A stretch of 64,000 nt of DNA from Rachicladosporium sp. CCFEE 5018 (GCA_002077045.2 KZ111141.1:1344625-1408624), one strand, 5' to 3'; positions 10,970 through 22,656 are shown, numbered from the stretch's first letter. Program-made: numbers and translations. Notes: generated by a model not told the origin, from the letters alone.

Positions 10970-12637
10970 ATGGCTCCCGGTTTCGGAACCTCAATCCCCC
11001 TCACATCTTTCTTCATCGCCCTCTTATGTTGCCAAACACATTCCTTTCGGTTGTACGTGCGCAATGGCGCCAGCAACGACCCAGATGGCCAATGCGCCGC
11101 GTGACAGCGCGCGCGTTGCCATGAAGTCCGCGAGCCTACAGCCGAACGCTGCCATGAAGCCCGCCACCAAGGATGCGAGCGAAGCGAAGGCTCAGTCTGC
11201 TGAAAATGGTGCCGCGCCAGCGTCCGCGGCGCCTACATCGGCGGCATCTGCACCTTCGCCTTCACCAGCCCAAAGTCAAGCCGCCAGCAATGGTCAGGGG
11301 CAGCTCAGCACCTCTGAACAAGACTTCGCTGCATGGAGTGCAAAGAACCCGCCACCGCCGCCACGGCCAAGCCAGCAGAGCGCAGCAGCGACTCAGCCTC
11401 CAGCTCCACCAGGGCCGCCGGGATCACCAGGTGACAAGCAATGCTTCAAGAGCGCTGATGGCTCCGAAGTCTGCATCAACAAAACACTCGAGCATGACAA
11501 CACCACGGATGTGTATGATCAGAATGGCTCGTGTCCCACTACCTGATCGCTAGCACAGCCCACTGACTTTGGACAGGCATCCACGACTTCCACAACAAGT
11601 ACAACGACCAAACCACTGGCACCCTCGCCGCCAACATCACAGGCACCAATGTCACCCAAGCCATGCAGCATGGTCCTCCTCAGGCAGGCAACACAGTCAT
11701 CCAGGGGAATTACTACGACCAAGACTCCGGCTATCGTGACACGCACACTGAAGCCGGCAACGCCACTTCAGCGCCAGAGTACGAAGACCACAAAGTCGAC
11801 GGTAATCGCGATGGCAAGGACTGGGAAGCCCACTCATCGCTCCCTGACGGCACGCTCTGGAACCAGGAACTGCACACTACTAATGAAGACAAGGCATTGA
11901 CGGATATCAAGAACAAGAACGGCATGACTGATATCTTCCACGAGGGCCAGCAGAAGGCAGATAACTTGCAGCATTTCCATGAGCATCACGGCCAAGCGCC
12001 ACCCGGGAAAGGCGATAGCAGCGTGACGATGCATACGAACACCGATGCGCATCAACATAGCGAGGAGCACAATGGTGGTGGTATGCATACCATGCATGAA
12101 GAGACATCGAGCTCAGGCAGCTTCAACCTGAAGCTCAAGGGCGACAACGCCTGGCAAGATAAGCAGACCACTGGCACGAACTTACCAAAGGGCTTCACCG
12201 ATCTCAAGGGTCCCGATAGCAGCGGTCTAGGGCTCTTTGGTCGCAGTGTGGAAGCCCTGAAAACGCCAACGCAAGTCTCTCACACGATGAGCTGGCCGTC
12301 CACCAGCTCGCCTACCGGAATCGAGATGCAGACCGTCATGCACCAGATCGCTCGAGGAGGCGGCCACGGGGACTCCCAACTCATTAGCGTTCACACGGAT
12401 CCCGTTACTGGTGCTGTCACCGAGTTCTATGGTCCTGGAAACAGCGAGGAGAACCACGGTCCGCTCGTTGCGATCTGTTGGGTCTTCGCTGCCATTGTTC
12501 TGATCGTGGCCGCGACGCTGCTGTGTGTCAAAGTCCATAGGCGACGAAAGGCTATGAAGCAGCAGCAGGCTGTTGAGCTTGAGGAGGTGGCGAGGCAGAG
12601 GGTCGTGGCGTTGACTAAGGATGCCGAAGAAGTCTGA
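10970..12637 (+). CDS. Predicted type I membrane protein, Pro/His/Gly-rich ectodomain
   Basis: Not a family I recognise. Starting at 10970, the N-terminus has a signal-peptide look (PLTSFFIALLCCQT). A 55-nt intron at 11053-11107 (GTACGT...GACAG) is needed to keep frame into a long Ala/Pro/Ser-rich region ending PPPPPRPSQQS and PPGPPGSPGD. A short Cys-containing segment (KQCFKSADGSEVCINKT) follows. A second junction is needed near 11533-11576; the acceptor (CACTGAC...ACAG) is good, but the only frame-preserving donor (GTCCCA) is atypical. The third exon is rich in His, Asn, Asp and Gly, with N-glycosylation sites (NIT, NVT). It ends with one transmembrane helix (about 20 residues from VAICWVFAAIVLIVAA), a basic HRRRK stop-transfer and a short cytoplasmic tail. 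Total about 522 residues. A cell-surface role is inferred. Confidence 0.55.
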
Positions 12638-12962
12638 GACGATCGGTGATGGCGCTGTTGTCGGCGTCGTGGACTCGCAGGAGCCGTTGGAAAGTAGTGG
12701 GAGGGCTGTTGGAGAAGGGCGATAGCATAATATGGAATGTAGCAACTGAAAGTACATCACGATGTGTTTCGCCAATGCTTTGTGTGCTCGCTAGTAATGC
12801 CACGCAATAAGGAGGGAATCGCTAAATTGAGATACATGCCCAAATATCCAGCCGAAAGGCATCCGGTCATCAGCATCATTGTGTTGGTCGTCATAGTCAT
12901 ATTGCCTTGCGGCATCGTCTTCGCGTCCATGCAGTCTTGCCACCCATACGCAACCCTCACTC

Positions 12963-13679
12963 TCAAGCCCATCCATTTTCTCTTAAGCAGAACCCACAAC
13001 GGCCATAAGCCTGCACACCACCTCTGCGACACAGGCAAAGATACTCATCGCCCCTTGCAGGACCCATCCAGCCTGCATTGTGCGATCCGCGGTGTCCCTT
13101 CCCACCATTGACTTTCCTCTGGCTTCTTCCTTGCTGTTGTTGCGGCTTTGGCATAGCGCCAACCAGTCTCATCTGACCCTCGAACCCGCTCTCTATGCTC
13201 CTCGGGCTCTCGCCACCAAGACTGCTGCCCATTCCCTCACTTCCACTGCTGGTGGTAGCTTCGCTTCCGCTACTGTCTCTCTTCCGTCCACTGCCGATAG
13301 CCACTGGCAGGCCTTGTACGACTTGGGCTCCAGGTCTCTGGCCGGGGAACATGCCATCATTGGCCGAAAAGTTGCGGCAGATCATGAAGGCTTTCGTGGC
13401 TGCTGCGTCGCGAGCAAGTAGTTCAGTCGTGTAAGGCACATCTGTGGCGTACTCGCGGTTGTTGACACGGACTTTGCAGTAGTGGCCTGCTCGTGTTGAG
13501 GTGGGGGAGTAGTGTGGAGTGGGCCAGTGGCGGCGTTCGCAGAGGCCTTGTATGCGTCAGTGAGTTGGTCTGCGGCGATGTGCAGGATGATCGTGGGTTG
13601 AGTAGACAATGAGGAAAGGTAGTGCTGCAGGTGCAGTCGAAAGAGGCGACATACTTGACAGGTACATTGAGTAGAACAT
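12963..13679 (-). CDS. Small dsRNA-binding-domain-like protein
   Basis: The proposed start is the ATG at 13679. A tiny first exon (25 nt) is joined by a 108-nt intron at 13547-13654 (GTATGT donor, CTGAC branch, ACAAG acceptor), giving a continuous 202-residue protein that begins MFYSMYLSSLCERRHWPTP. The first 70 residues follow the dsRBD pattern: short helix, HYCKVRVNNREYATDV strands, then the terminal helix ELLARDAAATKAFMICRNFS with the family's A-R-D-x-A-A signature, and NDGMFPGQ after it. The rest is Ser/Gly/Gln-rich and basic, ending in a Cys-rich tail (CLCRRGG, CGFC). Proteins of this kind are common in Dothideomycetes but uncharacterised. An additional 5' exon cannot be excluded. dsRNA binding is inferred from the fold alone. 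Confidence 0.55.
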
Positions 13680-16619
13680 GATGGCTCCAATGGGTAGTGT
13701 TGGCGTGGACAATGGCGTATGGCTGACGGCGGCAGGACGGAATGGTGAGATGGCGAATTGGTCGAATTACGTGCAGTGAAGCCGTAAGTAATATGAGACA
13801 GTGTTGCACAGGAGTATGCTGCAAGTTGGCGAGACGCTTGATGCCCAATGGAGTCCGCGAAGACGGTAAATCTTTTGATGTTTGGTAGAATAGGTCAGAC
13901 TGACGATGAGGGAAATTAGAGGTGCTCAAGAGGGCATGATATGAGGAATGTGAGGTATGAAATGCTGAAAGTAGAGGAGCTTGACACAGTGCTACTCAAT
14001 GATACACCGACGACGAGGCATCCAGACGCACAGCAACGAGCTCCAGCAATGCGGAGCCTGCAAAGCGAAGCCCTTGCCAGGTGCACTGACAGCACTGCAG
14101 CGCTGTGTAGAGGGTCAGCGGGACTAAAGCTAGAGGTGCAGCCCAGGGACCCAGAACGATGTGCTGGCGTGCATTTTGGCCAAAGAACATAAGAGATGAA
14201 CGAAGATCGAGACGTGGAGAAATGACAGAGGGCAGTCAGTAGTAGCAGTAGCTCCGCATGGCCCGACAGACGGGCTAGCCAAGCTGCTGTGGGATGCCGG
14301 TGTGCAGATCACCACGGCATTTCGCGCGCAGGCGGCGTGTCATGGGTGTCAGAGACGCGAGCACAACACATTGAGAATCAGGCTCGTGCAGATCATTGGC
14401 ATTGCCGTTGACATCGGGAGTAAAATGAGCATTCATTTGCTTACTCCGAAGGACATGATGTCCGGTATGTCGTGCAGTTCCGTCTCCAGAAGATGCAGTA
14501 TGAATGGAGGTGAAGTGGTGCACGCAAGCTTGGGCCTCAGCAGGTCGCTCGGTCCACGCCAATGGAGCGGGTCACTCCGTGCATTCGATCATTCGATAGT
14601 GCCTGTATGAAAGTGGAAGCAACGTGCATGCTCCAAAAAGTGTGAGCGGCGCGCGTGGGAGAGACATGACAGCGGCTGTTTCGCATTACGTATGGCGTAG
14701 GAGGCATACCACGACTTGATCTGGCCTAGTAAGACTTTGATCTTCATGCGAATATGCGAGCGAGTGTCCTGGGATTGTTCACGCATTGACCCGATAGCCA
14801 GGCCAGACGCATGCTCGTGCGAGCGGAGACTTCAACCGCATGAGCTTGTGCAACCGAAATTGTCGCCCTGAAGCGGATCTGCAGGTATGTGTTGTCAGGA
14901 CTGCAAGGCTACAGAAGGCAGTTCACAATGCAGCCGCAGCCGCTCGACAGTCAATCTGGCGAAAGGGTCCGCGACTGCCAGCACAGCAAAAGCTTCTAGT
15001 GTGCTCGGAGGCTCCCGTGGTGACCAGGTACAAGAAGGTTTCTCGTCAACATGCGTCGTGCTCCGGCAATTGTGATAATCTCCCCTGGATCGCTTCTCCG
15101 AGGCTCAACATCGTGTGTGATGCTCTGACACCCAGCATGATCACGGTGCGGTACCGCGAACGTGGTCGTGCCGGGTTGGTGCATGGCTGTGTCTTGTCAA
15201 TGCGCAGAGAATTGAGCGCGTGCCTCCAGTGTTGATGGCATGTTGCGCCGAAACTCAGTGTCGTGCGTTGCATGAACAGCAAGCGCGCTGGCATGCGATG
15301 ATTCGCTGAGGTTCCGCAGCTGCAGATGCTTTGCATGATGAGTCCAGGGTTGACGGTCTGGTGTTGAAACTCGAAGGCATAGTCTTAGTGGAGTTATTGT
15401 GCCAGTAGAGGCAGGCAACGTCGCAGGACGCTTGATCCTGCGCACAGGTGCTCAATTATCGGACGCCATACGATGAGGGTGATACGATACATGTAGACGT
15501 ATAGTAGACGAAGGCATGCGACATAGCTTGCGGAGCGGTCCGCCAGGCTGCAGACTGGCGGTCAGACACATCTTCGATGGTGGACTTCACCCATTGTACC
15601 CGCCTGTATTGCGACGTGATCGGGATTATCCAGAGCGTCAGGGCTCGCATGGCGATAACCTACGGCGCCGGTCTAAAGTGGTCCTGTAATTGACTCGTAT
15701 GGGATGATTCAGGAGCGGACTGAGGTTCTAGCACATCAAGATCTTCCTTGGTAGTCCCGCCTCTCTAAATATCCAAAACGCATATGGTTTGCCTCACGAA
15801 CTTCCAATCATTACTGTGACGAAGCGCCATATCATTACCAGCTTGCAAGAGACTGGCTGTGGAATGAATTGCCGAAGTGAACACTCCAGTCCCCTAGTCG
15901 ATGTTGCCACTCAGCCATACTCCTGCGGCTGTCCTGATGGTGGGACAGGAGGGAATGAGACGCCTGAAACAGTAGGATTGGGGTCAAGATGATTCGCATA
16001 CAGTGAGACAGAAGCCATGGCGAGACCGTCAATGGGAGTTCATCGACCAGAGTTTCTCGTGTTCCTGTCAATCCTTCACTTCCCAGTACTTGCATCTCAT
16101 GATTCCAACGTGCATACTGCACTCAGTCTCAACTTCTCCAAGACTCCGAAAGTCATTGGCATCGGCGCCACTCAGATGTGGCGATATCGGCAGCGAAGTT
16201 TGACCGACGCGGGGTGGGTTCCTGATAAGCCGATAAGCCAGCTGACCGATGTCGACATGTTGATGGTGATGTCGCGTGAGTCGGTCCCAAAACATTCAGT
16301 GAGTGAAGTAATACGTCACGATACTGTGTTCGTAAGCTTTGCAGTGAATGCGAAGTCGTGAAGTCAAGAAAATGCTCGTGAGTCAACGTGATCTTTTGCG
16401 AGAATGTTCCACGTGTTGGGCGGTGGCTGAGTGACCGTCACTTGCCAACGCTCGGACCCTTCCGCAACCGCCGCCTTGTGCTTATAACACCTTCCCACTC
16501 TCTCACCACCTCTTCCTCTACATCCTTCACCAAACAACCCCCATCCACCCGCTCATCCACTTTATCGTCTTCATCATCAACCACCAACTCAACAAACCAA
16601 ACACACCACAACCGCAACC
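13680..16619. other. Gene-poor 2.9-kb stretch
   Basis: Many short open frames on both strands, none with a recognisable domain, splice pair or coding-like composition. The last 250 bp form the polyubiquitin promoter. I see no transposon ends, long repeats or tRNA within it. Confidence 0.45.
16402..16415 (+). promoter_or_regulatory. Heat-shock-element-like and CACGTG sites
   Basis: GAATGTTC (16402-16409) is an inverted pair of the GAA heat-shock unit. CACGTG (16410-16415), a bHLH E-box, follows immediately. They lie about 210 bp upstream of the polyubiquitin ATG. A TATA-like CTTATAA is near 16480 and a C/T-rich leader precedes the ATG. Fungal polyubiquitin genes are typically stress-induced; function here is inferred. 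Confidence 0.35.
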
Positions 16620-17363
16620 ATGCAAATGTATGTACACGCATCCGCCACTGTTTGATGACCCCGCCACTGACATCTCACCAGCTTCGTCAAAACCTTGACC
16701 GGCAAGACCATCACCCTTGAGGTGGAGAGCTCCGACACCATCGACAATGTCAAGAGCAAGATCCAAGACAAGGAGGGCATTCCTCCAGACCAGCAGCGCT
16801 TGATCTTCGCCGGCAAGCAGCTCGAGGATGGCCGCACCCTCTCCGACTACAACATCCAGAAGGAGTCCACCCTTCATCTCGTCCTCCGTCTGCGTGGTGG
16901 TATGCAGATCTTCGTCAAGACCCTCACCGGCAAGACCATCACCCTCGAGGTTGAGTCTTCCGACACCATCGACAATGTCAAGTCGAAGATCCAGGACAAG
17001 GAGGGCATTCCTCCAGACCAACAGCGCCTCATTTTCGCCGGCAAGCAACTCGAGGACGGCCGCACTCTTTCCGACTACAACATCCAGAAGGAGTCGACTC
17101 TCCACCTCGTCCTTCGCCTCCGCGGTGGTATGCAAATTTTCGTCAAGACTCTCACAGGCAAGACCATCACGCTCGAGGTGGAATCATCAGACACGATCGA
17201 CAACGTGAAGTCGAAGATTCAGGATAAGGAGGGTATCCCACCAGACCAGCAGCGTCTCATCTTCGCTGGGAAGCAGTTGGAGGACGGCAGGACCTTGAGC
17301 GATTACAACATCCAGAAGGAGTCGACGCTGCACTTGGTGCTACGTCTGCGTGGAGGGCAGTAA
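16620..17363 (+). CDS. UBI4: Polyubiquitin, three tandem units
   Basis: Three head-to-tail 76-residue ubiquitin units, each starting [11 protein letters not shown] and ending LRLRGG, plus a C-terminal extra Gln that blocks conjugation until it is removed (229 residues). A 54-nt intron at 16628-16681 (GTATGT donor, CACTGAC branch, ACCAG acceptor) interrupts codon 3 (AT|C, Ile) of the first unit. All lysines used for chains (K6, K11, K27, K29, K33, K48, K63) are visible in each repeat. The nucleotide sequences of the units differ at synonymous positions, so the array is not a recent exact amplification. Role: a source of free ubiquitin, especially under stress, after cleavage by deubiquitinases. 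Confidence 0.98.
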
Positions 17364-17961
17364 ATGTGCAATATGGCGGGCATGATCACGATGGAGTTTT
17401 GGGGTTGATAGCGATTTGCCACTGGCTGATCAGCTTAGGCATGGTATCATTTAGATAGCCAGTATGGAGCATAGGCAGCGTGAGCTGTGTTATGACTGTG
17501 CAGTCTACAGAACTCTCACCTTCTCACTTGTCGTCATAGAATTGCTCATGCAATATTGGACTGCCCGGGGCTATCTTTCGTTGACCGCATCGTGCCTATG
17601 TAGGCCGTGCGCGGAAATGGGAGACCAGTGCGTCAATGTTTGCTGTGAGTGTATCTGCTCTCCCTCGCTCTTCCACCTATACCTATCACCTCGCTGTACC
17701 ATGCAACACGCCCATCACGATAACAGGGATATCGAAGAGATGTGCCTCAGCAGAAGGTTGCGCGCAAGGTAGGAGCACTCACTGCACTCGTAATCCGAGA
17801 AGCTTCTTTCGATTTCTTCCCACGTCCTACTACTGCTTCATCCTCTCACTACGAACACAACAACGAGTCGAGTGATGCGACCCTCACACGAACGACTATG
17901 CTCATGACCTCTCTGGCGTAAGCGCCTGCCACTCCAATATCGCTCACTTCTTTGCGGCCGG
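17364..17961. other. Intergenic, no gene seen
   Basis: 3' region of polyubiquitin and 5' region of the BRAP2-like gene. No further features seen. Confidence 0.5.
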
Positions 17962-20031
17962 ATGCCTCCATACTTCTTCCATCTCAAGCTAGAGCTCTAC
18001 CCTACTCCAGCAACTGTCGCTCTTGGATCCCGATCACCAACGTTTAAGGTATTCAGACCTACCAGCAGTACTGACGTCTTCAAGACTCCGCTTCCGGCGC
18101 ATCGGAGCTCAACTTGGGCTTCATACAGCTTTCCCAAACGTCCGGCAAGTGCGGAGGCGATTTCGAATTCGCCATCTTCTCGCGCGAGCTCGGAGACTCA
18201 CGGTGACGCGCTGCTCTTGCCTGAGCGCAGCTTGAACCATCGATCACCATCGCGAACGAATCTAGCGACCGGATCGCCCGCACTCACACCCACGAAGCTT
18301 TCGCACGAGGAGACAGCACGAGATTGGCGTTATAGTCAGGTGGAGATTGAGAGCATAGATATGGAAGAGCTGATTCAGGCCAAGGCAGGTCGATCTAAAA
18401 GCTCGGCTGCTGGAGGACTGCATACCAAAGCGGTGTACTTGCCCTCAGATCCGAAGACAACGGAGCTAGGATGGGGTGTGGTACACTTGTACCGAGACTT
18501 GGAGGAGGGCGATGGGCACGATGCAGACGGGCAAGCGTTGTCGAGCTTGACAAAGAAGTTCTCGGTCAAAGATGACTTCAACCAAGATGAGTGCACGACC
18601 CTCTGCATCCTCGCAGTCCCCTCCTGGATGATGCCCAGCGATCTTCTCGGTTTCGTGGGCGATCAAGCACGCGAAGACGTGAGCCATTTCCGTCTCATTC
18701 GCACGGGTCGGGCGAACAAATACATGGTCTTGCTCAAGTTCCGCACACCCAGGAAGGCGCGCGAGTGGCAGAAAGTCTACAACGGCCGCCTCTTCAGCGC
18801 CGCAGAACCCGAAAACTGCCATGTAGTCTTCATCAAGTCGGTGGAGTTCCTCACGCCAGTGTCCTCTTCATCAGAGCTTGGGAGCTTTCCACAGAACACG
18901 CACGATCCATTCACACCAAGGAGCAACAAGTCACTTACATCAAAACCTCATGCGCCTCCTCCACCGAATCTGCTCGAGCTCCCCACCTGTCCAGTATGCT
19001 TAGAGCGCATGGACGAAACCACCGGTCTTCTCACGATACTTTGCCAGCACGTCTTCCACTGCGCCTGTCTCGAGAAGTGGCGCGGGTCAGGCTGCCCAGT
19101 ATGTCGCTACACTCACTCGCCCTCCTATACATTCCCGTACCCACGACCGTCCTACGCCGAAGACGACGACAGGGAACCGATGTGCAGTGTTTGCGCAAGC
19201 ACTACGAACATCTGGGTCTGCCTAATCTGTGGATCCCTAGGATGTGGGCGATACGACAGTGCCCATGCATACGCGCATTACGAGAGTACAAGTCATTGCT
19301 ACGCTATGGACATCTCCACGCAGCACGTCTGGGACTACGCGGGGGATGGCTACGTACATCGGCTTATTCAATCGAAGCCCGACTCCCGCCTCATTGACCT
19401 GCCTTCCAGCGCTAGGCAGCGCCATGAGAACGAGGCTTTCCGGAGCGAGGGTGGGGAGATGGTGCCAAGAGAGAAGATGGAGAGTATGGCCGCAGAGTAC
19501 ACATACTTGCTCACGAGTCAGCTTGAGGGCCAGAGGAGGTACTTCGAGGAGCAGGTTGAGCGGGCTGTGGGCAAAGCTGAGATGGCTGGGCAGAGAGCGG
19601 AAGAGGCGAGCCGGAAGGCGGTGTTAGCTGCATCCAGTGCCGAGGAACGCGATACTGAGCGCGCTGAGCATTCCGCCATCCTCGCCCGCCTGGAGATCAG
19701 TCTCGCAAAAAGCGAAGCAGCGCGCAAGAAATTCGAGACTATGGCGCGGGACTTCTCCGCCCAACTTCGCGAGGAGAAGACAATGAACCAGGGTCTACTC
19801 GAGAGGATCAAGATCTCGGAGCAGAAGGCAGAGAGCGCAAAGGCTGAGGTCGAGAAGCTCAAGGCTGAGAAAGCGGATCTGGAGGAGATGAATCACGATT
19901 TGACGAGTTTCATTAGTGCGCAGGAGAAGGTCAAGGCGTTGCAGGAGGCTGGGGAGGAGGTTGAGGAGGGCGGGATCGGAGTTGTGGAGAAGAAGGGGAA
20001 GAAGGGGAAGGGGAGGAAGAAGGGTGCTTGA
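17962..20031 (+). CDS. BRAP2/ETP1-like RING + ZnF-UBP protein
   Basis: A 689-residue intronless protein with the BRCA1-associated-protein-2 layout. A low-complexity N-terminus is followed by an RRM-like BRAP2 domain (CTTLCILAVPSWMMPSDLLGF..., about residues 210-300). A RING-H2 finger runs from CPVCLERMDE through CQHVFHCACLEKW to GCPVC (about 344-382). A UBP zinc finger has CSVCAS, CLICGSLGCGRY and HAYAHYESTSHCYAMD (about 408-455). A long Ala/Glu/Lys-rich coiled coil (about 505-660) ends in a lysine-rich tail (KKGKKGKGRKKG). It is a probable E3 ubiquitin ligase. In yeast the homologue Etp1 works in ethanol tolerance and nutrient-linked protein turnover, and in animals BRAP2 modulates Ras/MAPK signalling. 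Adjacency to polyubiquitin is probably chance. Confidence 0.93.
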   Translation: MPPYFFHLKLELYPTPATVALGSRSPTFKVFRPTSSTDVFKTPLPAHRSSTWASYSFPKRPASAEAISNSPSSRASSETHGDALLLPERSLNHRSPSRTNLATGSPALTPTKLSHEETARDWRYSQVEIESIDMEELIQAKAGRSKSSAAGGLHTKAVYLPSDPKTTELGWGVVHLYRDLEEGDGHDADGQALSSLTKKFSVKDDFNQDECTTLCILAVPSWMMPSDLLGFVGDQAREDVSHFRLIRTGRANKYMVLLKFRTPRKAREWQKVYNGRLFSAAEPENCHVVFIKSVEFLTPVSSSSELGSFPQNTHDPFTPRSNKSLTSKPHAPPPPNLLELPTCPVCLERMDETTGLLTILCQHVFHCACLEKWRGSGCPVCRYTHSPSYTFPYPRPSYAEDDDREPMCSVCASTTNIWVCLICGSLGCGRYDSAHAYAHYESTSHCYAMDISTQHVWDYAGDGYVHRLIQSKPDSRLIDLPSSARQRHENEAFRSEGGEMVPREKMESMAAEYTYLLTSQLEGQRRYFEEQVERAVGKAEMAGQRAEEASRKAVLAASSAEERDTERAEHSAILARLEISLAKSEAARKKFETMARDFSAQLREEKTMNQGLLERIKISEQKAESAKAEVEKLKAEKADLEEMNHDLTSFISAQEKVKALQEAGEEVEEGGIGVVEKKGKKGKGRKKGA

Positions 20032-20673
20032 TCAGTATGACTCCAGTCGTTACTACACCATCCGTCAGGTCCTGGCTCAGGCGGTAGCCTGGCCCATGTC
20101 ACGCTTGCTGAGATTACCTCGAGAAGCGAGCCTCGTCCCAGGCCATTGCGCTTTCGCAGAAGATGCTCGCGTGCGCAGTGACAAACCGCCAGTGACATTC
20201 GTCGCCAAGCTTTGGCTGGGCGAGCATCAAGACAAATGCTTGGTGTGCTGTGAAGGTGCTTGTTTCTCACTTACAGATGCGCATCTAGACACATTGCCTG
20301 CTGTTTGGCAAGTACGCCGGACGTGCTGTCCAGGTCGCGTCAACGGCGTCTTCTCTTCACGTCCCAATTCCTCTCCTTGGCCAATGGCAGCCAGCTTGCT
20401 CTGCACGCGTCGCCGGTCAGCAGTAGCGCTCGCTCTCTGACGACCCATCGAGCAGGATATCGCGGCTGTACCTGGACGCCATCGTGTTGCTTATGCGAAG
20501 CAGATCGAAGCTTGCCCTGAGTAAGACACCCACGTGCAGCAACGTCGCGCGGAGACGGGGTGTAACATTGGCATGACGTAGCCGTAAAGTGAGATCCTTC
20601 GGGAAAGCCATTGGGAGCTCACCAAGCTGGGGAGCAAAGTTGCCGCATTAAGGCTGACGTTGACGTGGGGACC
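20032..20673. other. Intergenic, no gene seen
   Basis: Between the BRAP2-like gene and the phosphatase gene. Short open frames only. Confidence 0.5.
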
Positions 20674-22547
20674 ATGATGGGAGATACAAAGGTTGGAGAG
20701 CTGCAGGTAGATGTAATTGAAGTCCATCGTCCATTCGTTGCAAAGGAAGACATCTCGAACAGTCGCTCCAAGAGAAGGATTGTGTTCGGTATCCAGGTCT
20801 CGTTATTCCTGATCATACTTTGGCAATTCAGCATGTTGTACAGAAGGTTTGCTGTGGCTGCGGTGGCAGCAGGTGTCGCTGATGGGAGCGTCGTGAGGAG
20901 GCAGAGTGCCTCAAGCTCGGCAAGCAGTAACTTGCCTGACTACTACGTGACCAAGCCAGAGCTGCTACCTGGTGAGTGCAGTCATCCGACGTAATGAAAG
21001 TTCGCTACTGACCTCGATCAGGCCCTACACCCACTGGCGTGCCAGCCTTTTTGGCAGAGACGAACCCAGCGCCATTCGTAGGCACGACATACATCCCGCC
21101 ACAGCCTCTGGAAACCCAAGTGCCCATCCTTGGACAGGTCGGCAACGATGAGAGCATCTACCACTATCACGGCCAACTCTCGCATTACTTCCCAGCTTCG
21201 TCAAGCTTCGGAGTTGACGAGTACCCTCTGCCCGAGAATGCCTCGATCGTGCAGCTCAACATGCTTTCTCGCCACGGTTCCCGCTACCCGACCAAAGGTG
21301 CCGGCGTGGAGACCCTCGCAAACAGGATCAAAAACTATACCACTGGCGTCTCTGGCGATGTGACCTTCACTGGCAAGCTCAGCTTCCTCAATGGCTGGAA
21401 ATACAAGCTCGGCGAGGAGATCTTGGTTCCAGTCGGCAAGCAAGAGCTTTTCGACTCTGGCGTGCTCCATCAGTACATGTACGGCCACCTCAACCCGAAC
21501 AACGGCACTAAGATCATTGCGCGTACCACAACCCAGGATCGCATGCTTATGAGCGCAGAGTACTTCATGGCCGGCTTCTTCGGCTTGGACTGGACCAGCA
21601 ATGCCACGCTCGTCCTCGCTCGTGAGAACTTGACAGGTACCTTCAACAACACTCTCGCTGGCTACTACAACTGCCCGAACTCCAACAAAGCCGTGAATCT
21701 CGGAGGAACCAACGCCACAACGAAGTGGGCCTCTATCTACCTCGCAAACGCTACTGCCCGCCTGCACGCCGATGCTCCAGGTTTCAACTGGACGGTCACC
21801 GACTCCTACAACGCTCAATCCCTCTGTGCCTACGAGACAGTGGCTCTCGGCTACTCCGCCTTCTGCGGCCTCTTCACCTACGAGGAGTGGGAGGGCTACG
21901 AGTACAGCGTCGACATCAACTTCGCCGGCAACAATATGTTCAACTCTCCGACTGGTCGTGCGGTCGGCGTTGGCTACGTCCAGGAGATCCTCGCTCGCCT
22001 TGAGCATCACGTAATCACCTCGCCCGAAGCGCAGATCAATGTCACGCTGGATAACAACACGGCCACTTTCCCTATCAATCAGAGTCTTAACTTTGACTTC
22101 TCTCACGACACAAACATCGCTGCCATCATCACTGCGTTCGGCTTCACGCAGTTTGCTGAAGTCTTGCCGACAGACCACATTGTACGCAACCGCAGCTTGA
22201 TAGTATCGCACATGGAGCCCTTCGGTGCCCGCCTTGACATCGAAGTCATCAACACTCCATCGCCGCTCTCCGGTGACCGATGCAACGGCACCGTCTATGA
22301 GACAGGCCCGCCAACGACGTATGTGCACTTCCTCCTCAGCCAGAGAACACTACCTCTTGGCAGGAGCTTCCCCGAGTGTGGAAACCGCGATGATGGGTGG
22401 TGTGAGTTGCAGACTTGGTTGAACCTACAGAGCAACAAGCTGGCAGAGGCGGAATATGAGTACTCGTGCTTTGGCAACTACTCGGCTGTGCCATATGGGA
22501 CGATCACTAATGGTGTGGCGTTGTCGAATGAGACATTCACGGCGTAA
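20674..22547 (+). CDS. Histidine acid phosphatase, membrane-anchored, phytase-like
   Basis: A 607-residue protein in two exons. The intron at 20972-21021 (GTGAGT, CTGAC branch, TCAG) splits the Gly codon of LLPGPTPTG. The start is the first of two adjacent ATGs at 20674. The catalytic motif RHGSRYP (about 183-189) and the proton-donor HD in SHDT (about 460-463) define clade-2 histidine phosphatases, as in phytases and multiple-inositol-polyphosphate phosphatases. Many NxS/T sequons and several Cys fit a secreted, glycosylated ectodomain. Instead of a cleavable signal, a basic patch (SKRR) and a single helix (about 36-56) follow a short N-terminal tail, predicting a type II membrane protein. 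Likely role: phosphate release from organic phosphates at the cell surface or in the vacuole. Confidence 0.92.
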
Positions 22548-22656
22548 GGCTATCACGTGACGCATATATCAGGCGGAAGGAATTGCACACCAACTTAGAA
22601 ATAATATGAGGCGGTCACGATACGTACGAAGGGTGTATATACTGTAATGATCTGTC

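Noticed and set aside
13680..16400. Transposon or CRISPR-like repeats in the gene-poor stretch
   Set aside because: No terminal inverted repeats, transposase frame or regularly spaced direct repeats were found by eye.
16527..17135. An antisense open frame across polyubiquitin
   Set aside because: Mirrors the ubiquitin repeats in reverse; not an independent gene.
21201..22328. A long minus-strand open frame opposite the acid phosphatase
   Set aside because: It is antisense to a clear histidine phosphatase, has no domain, and its composition is what a GC-rich coding strand produces on the other side.
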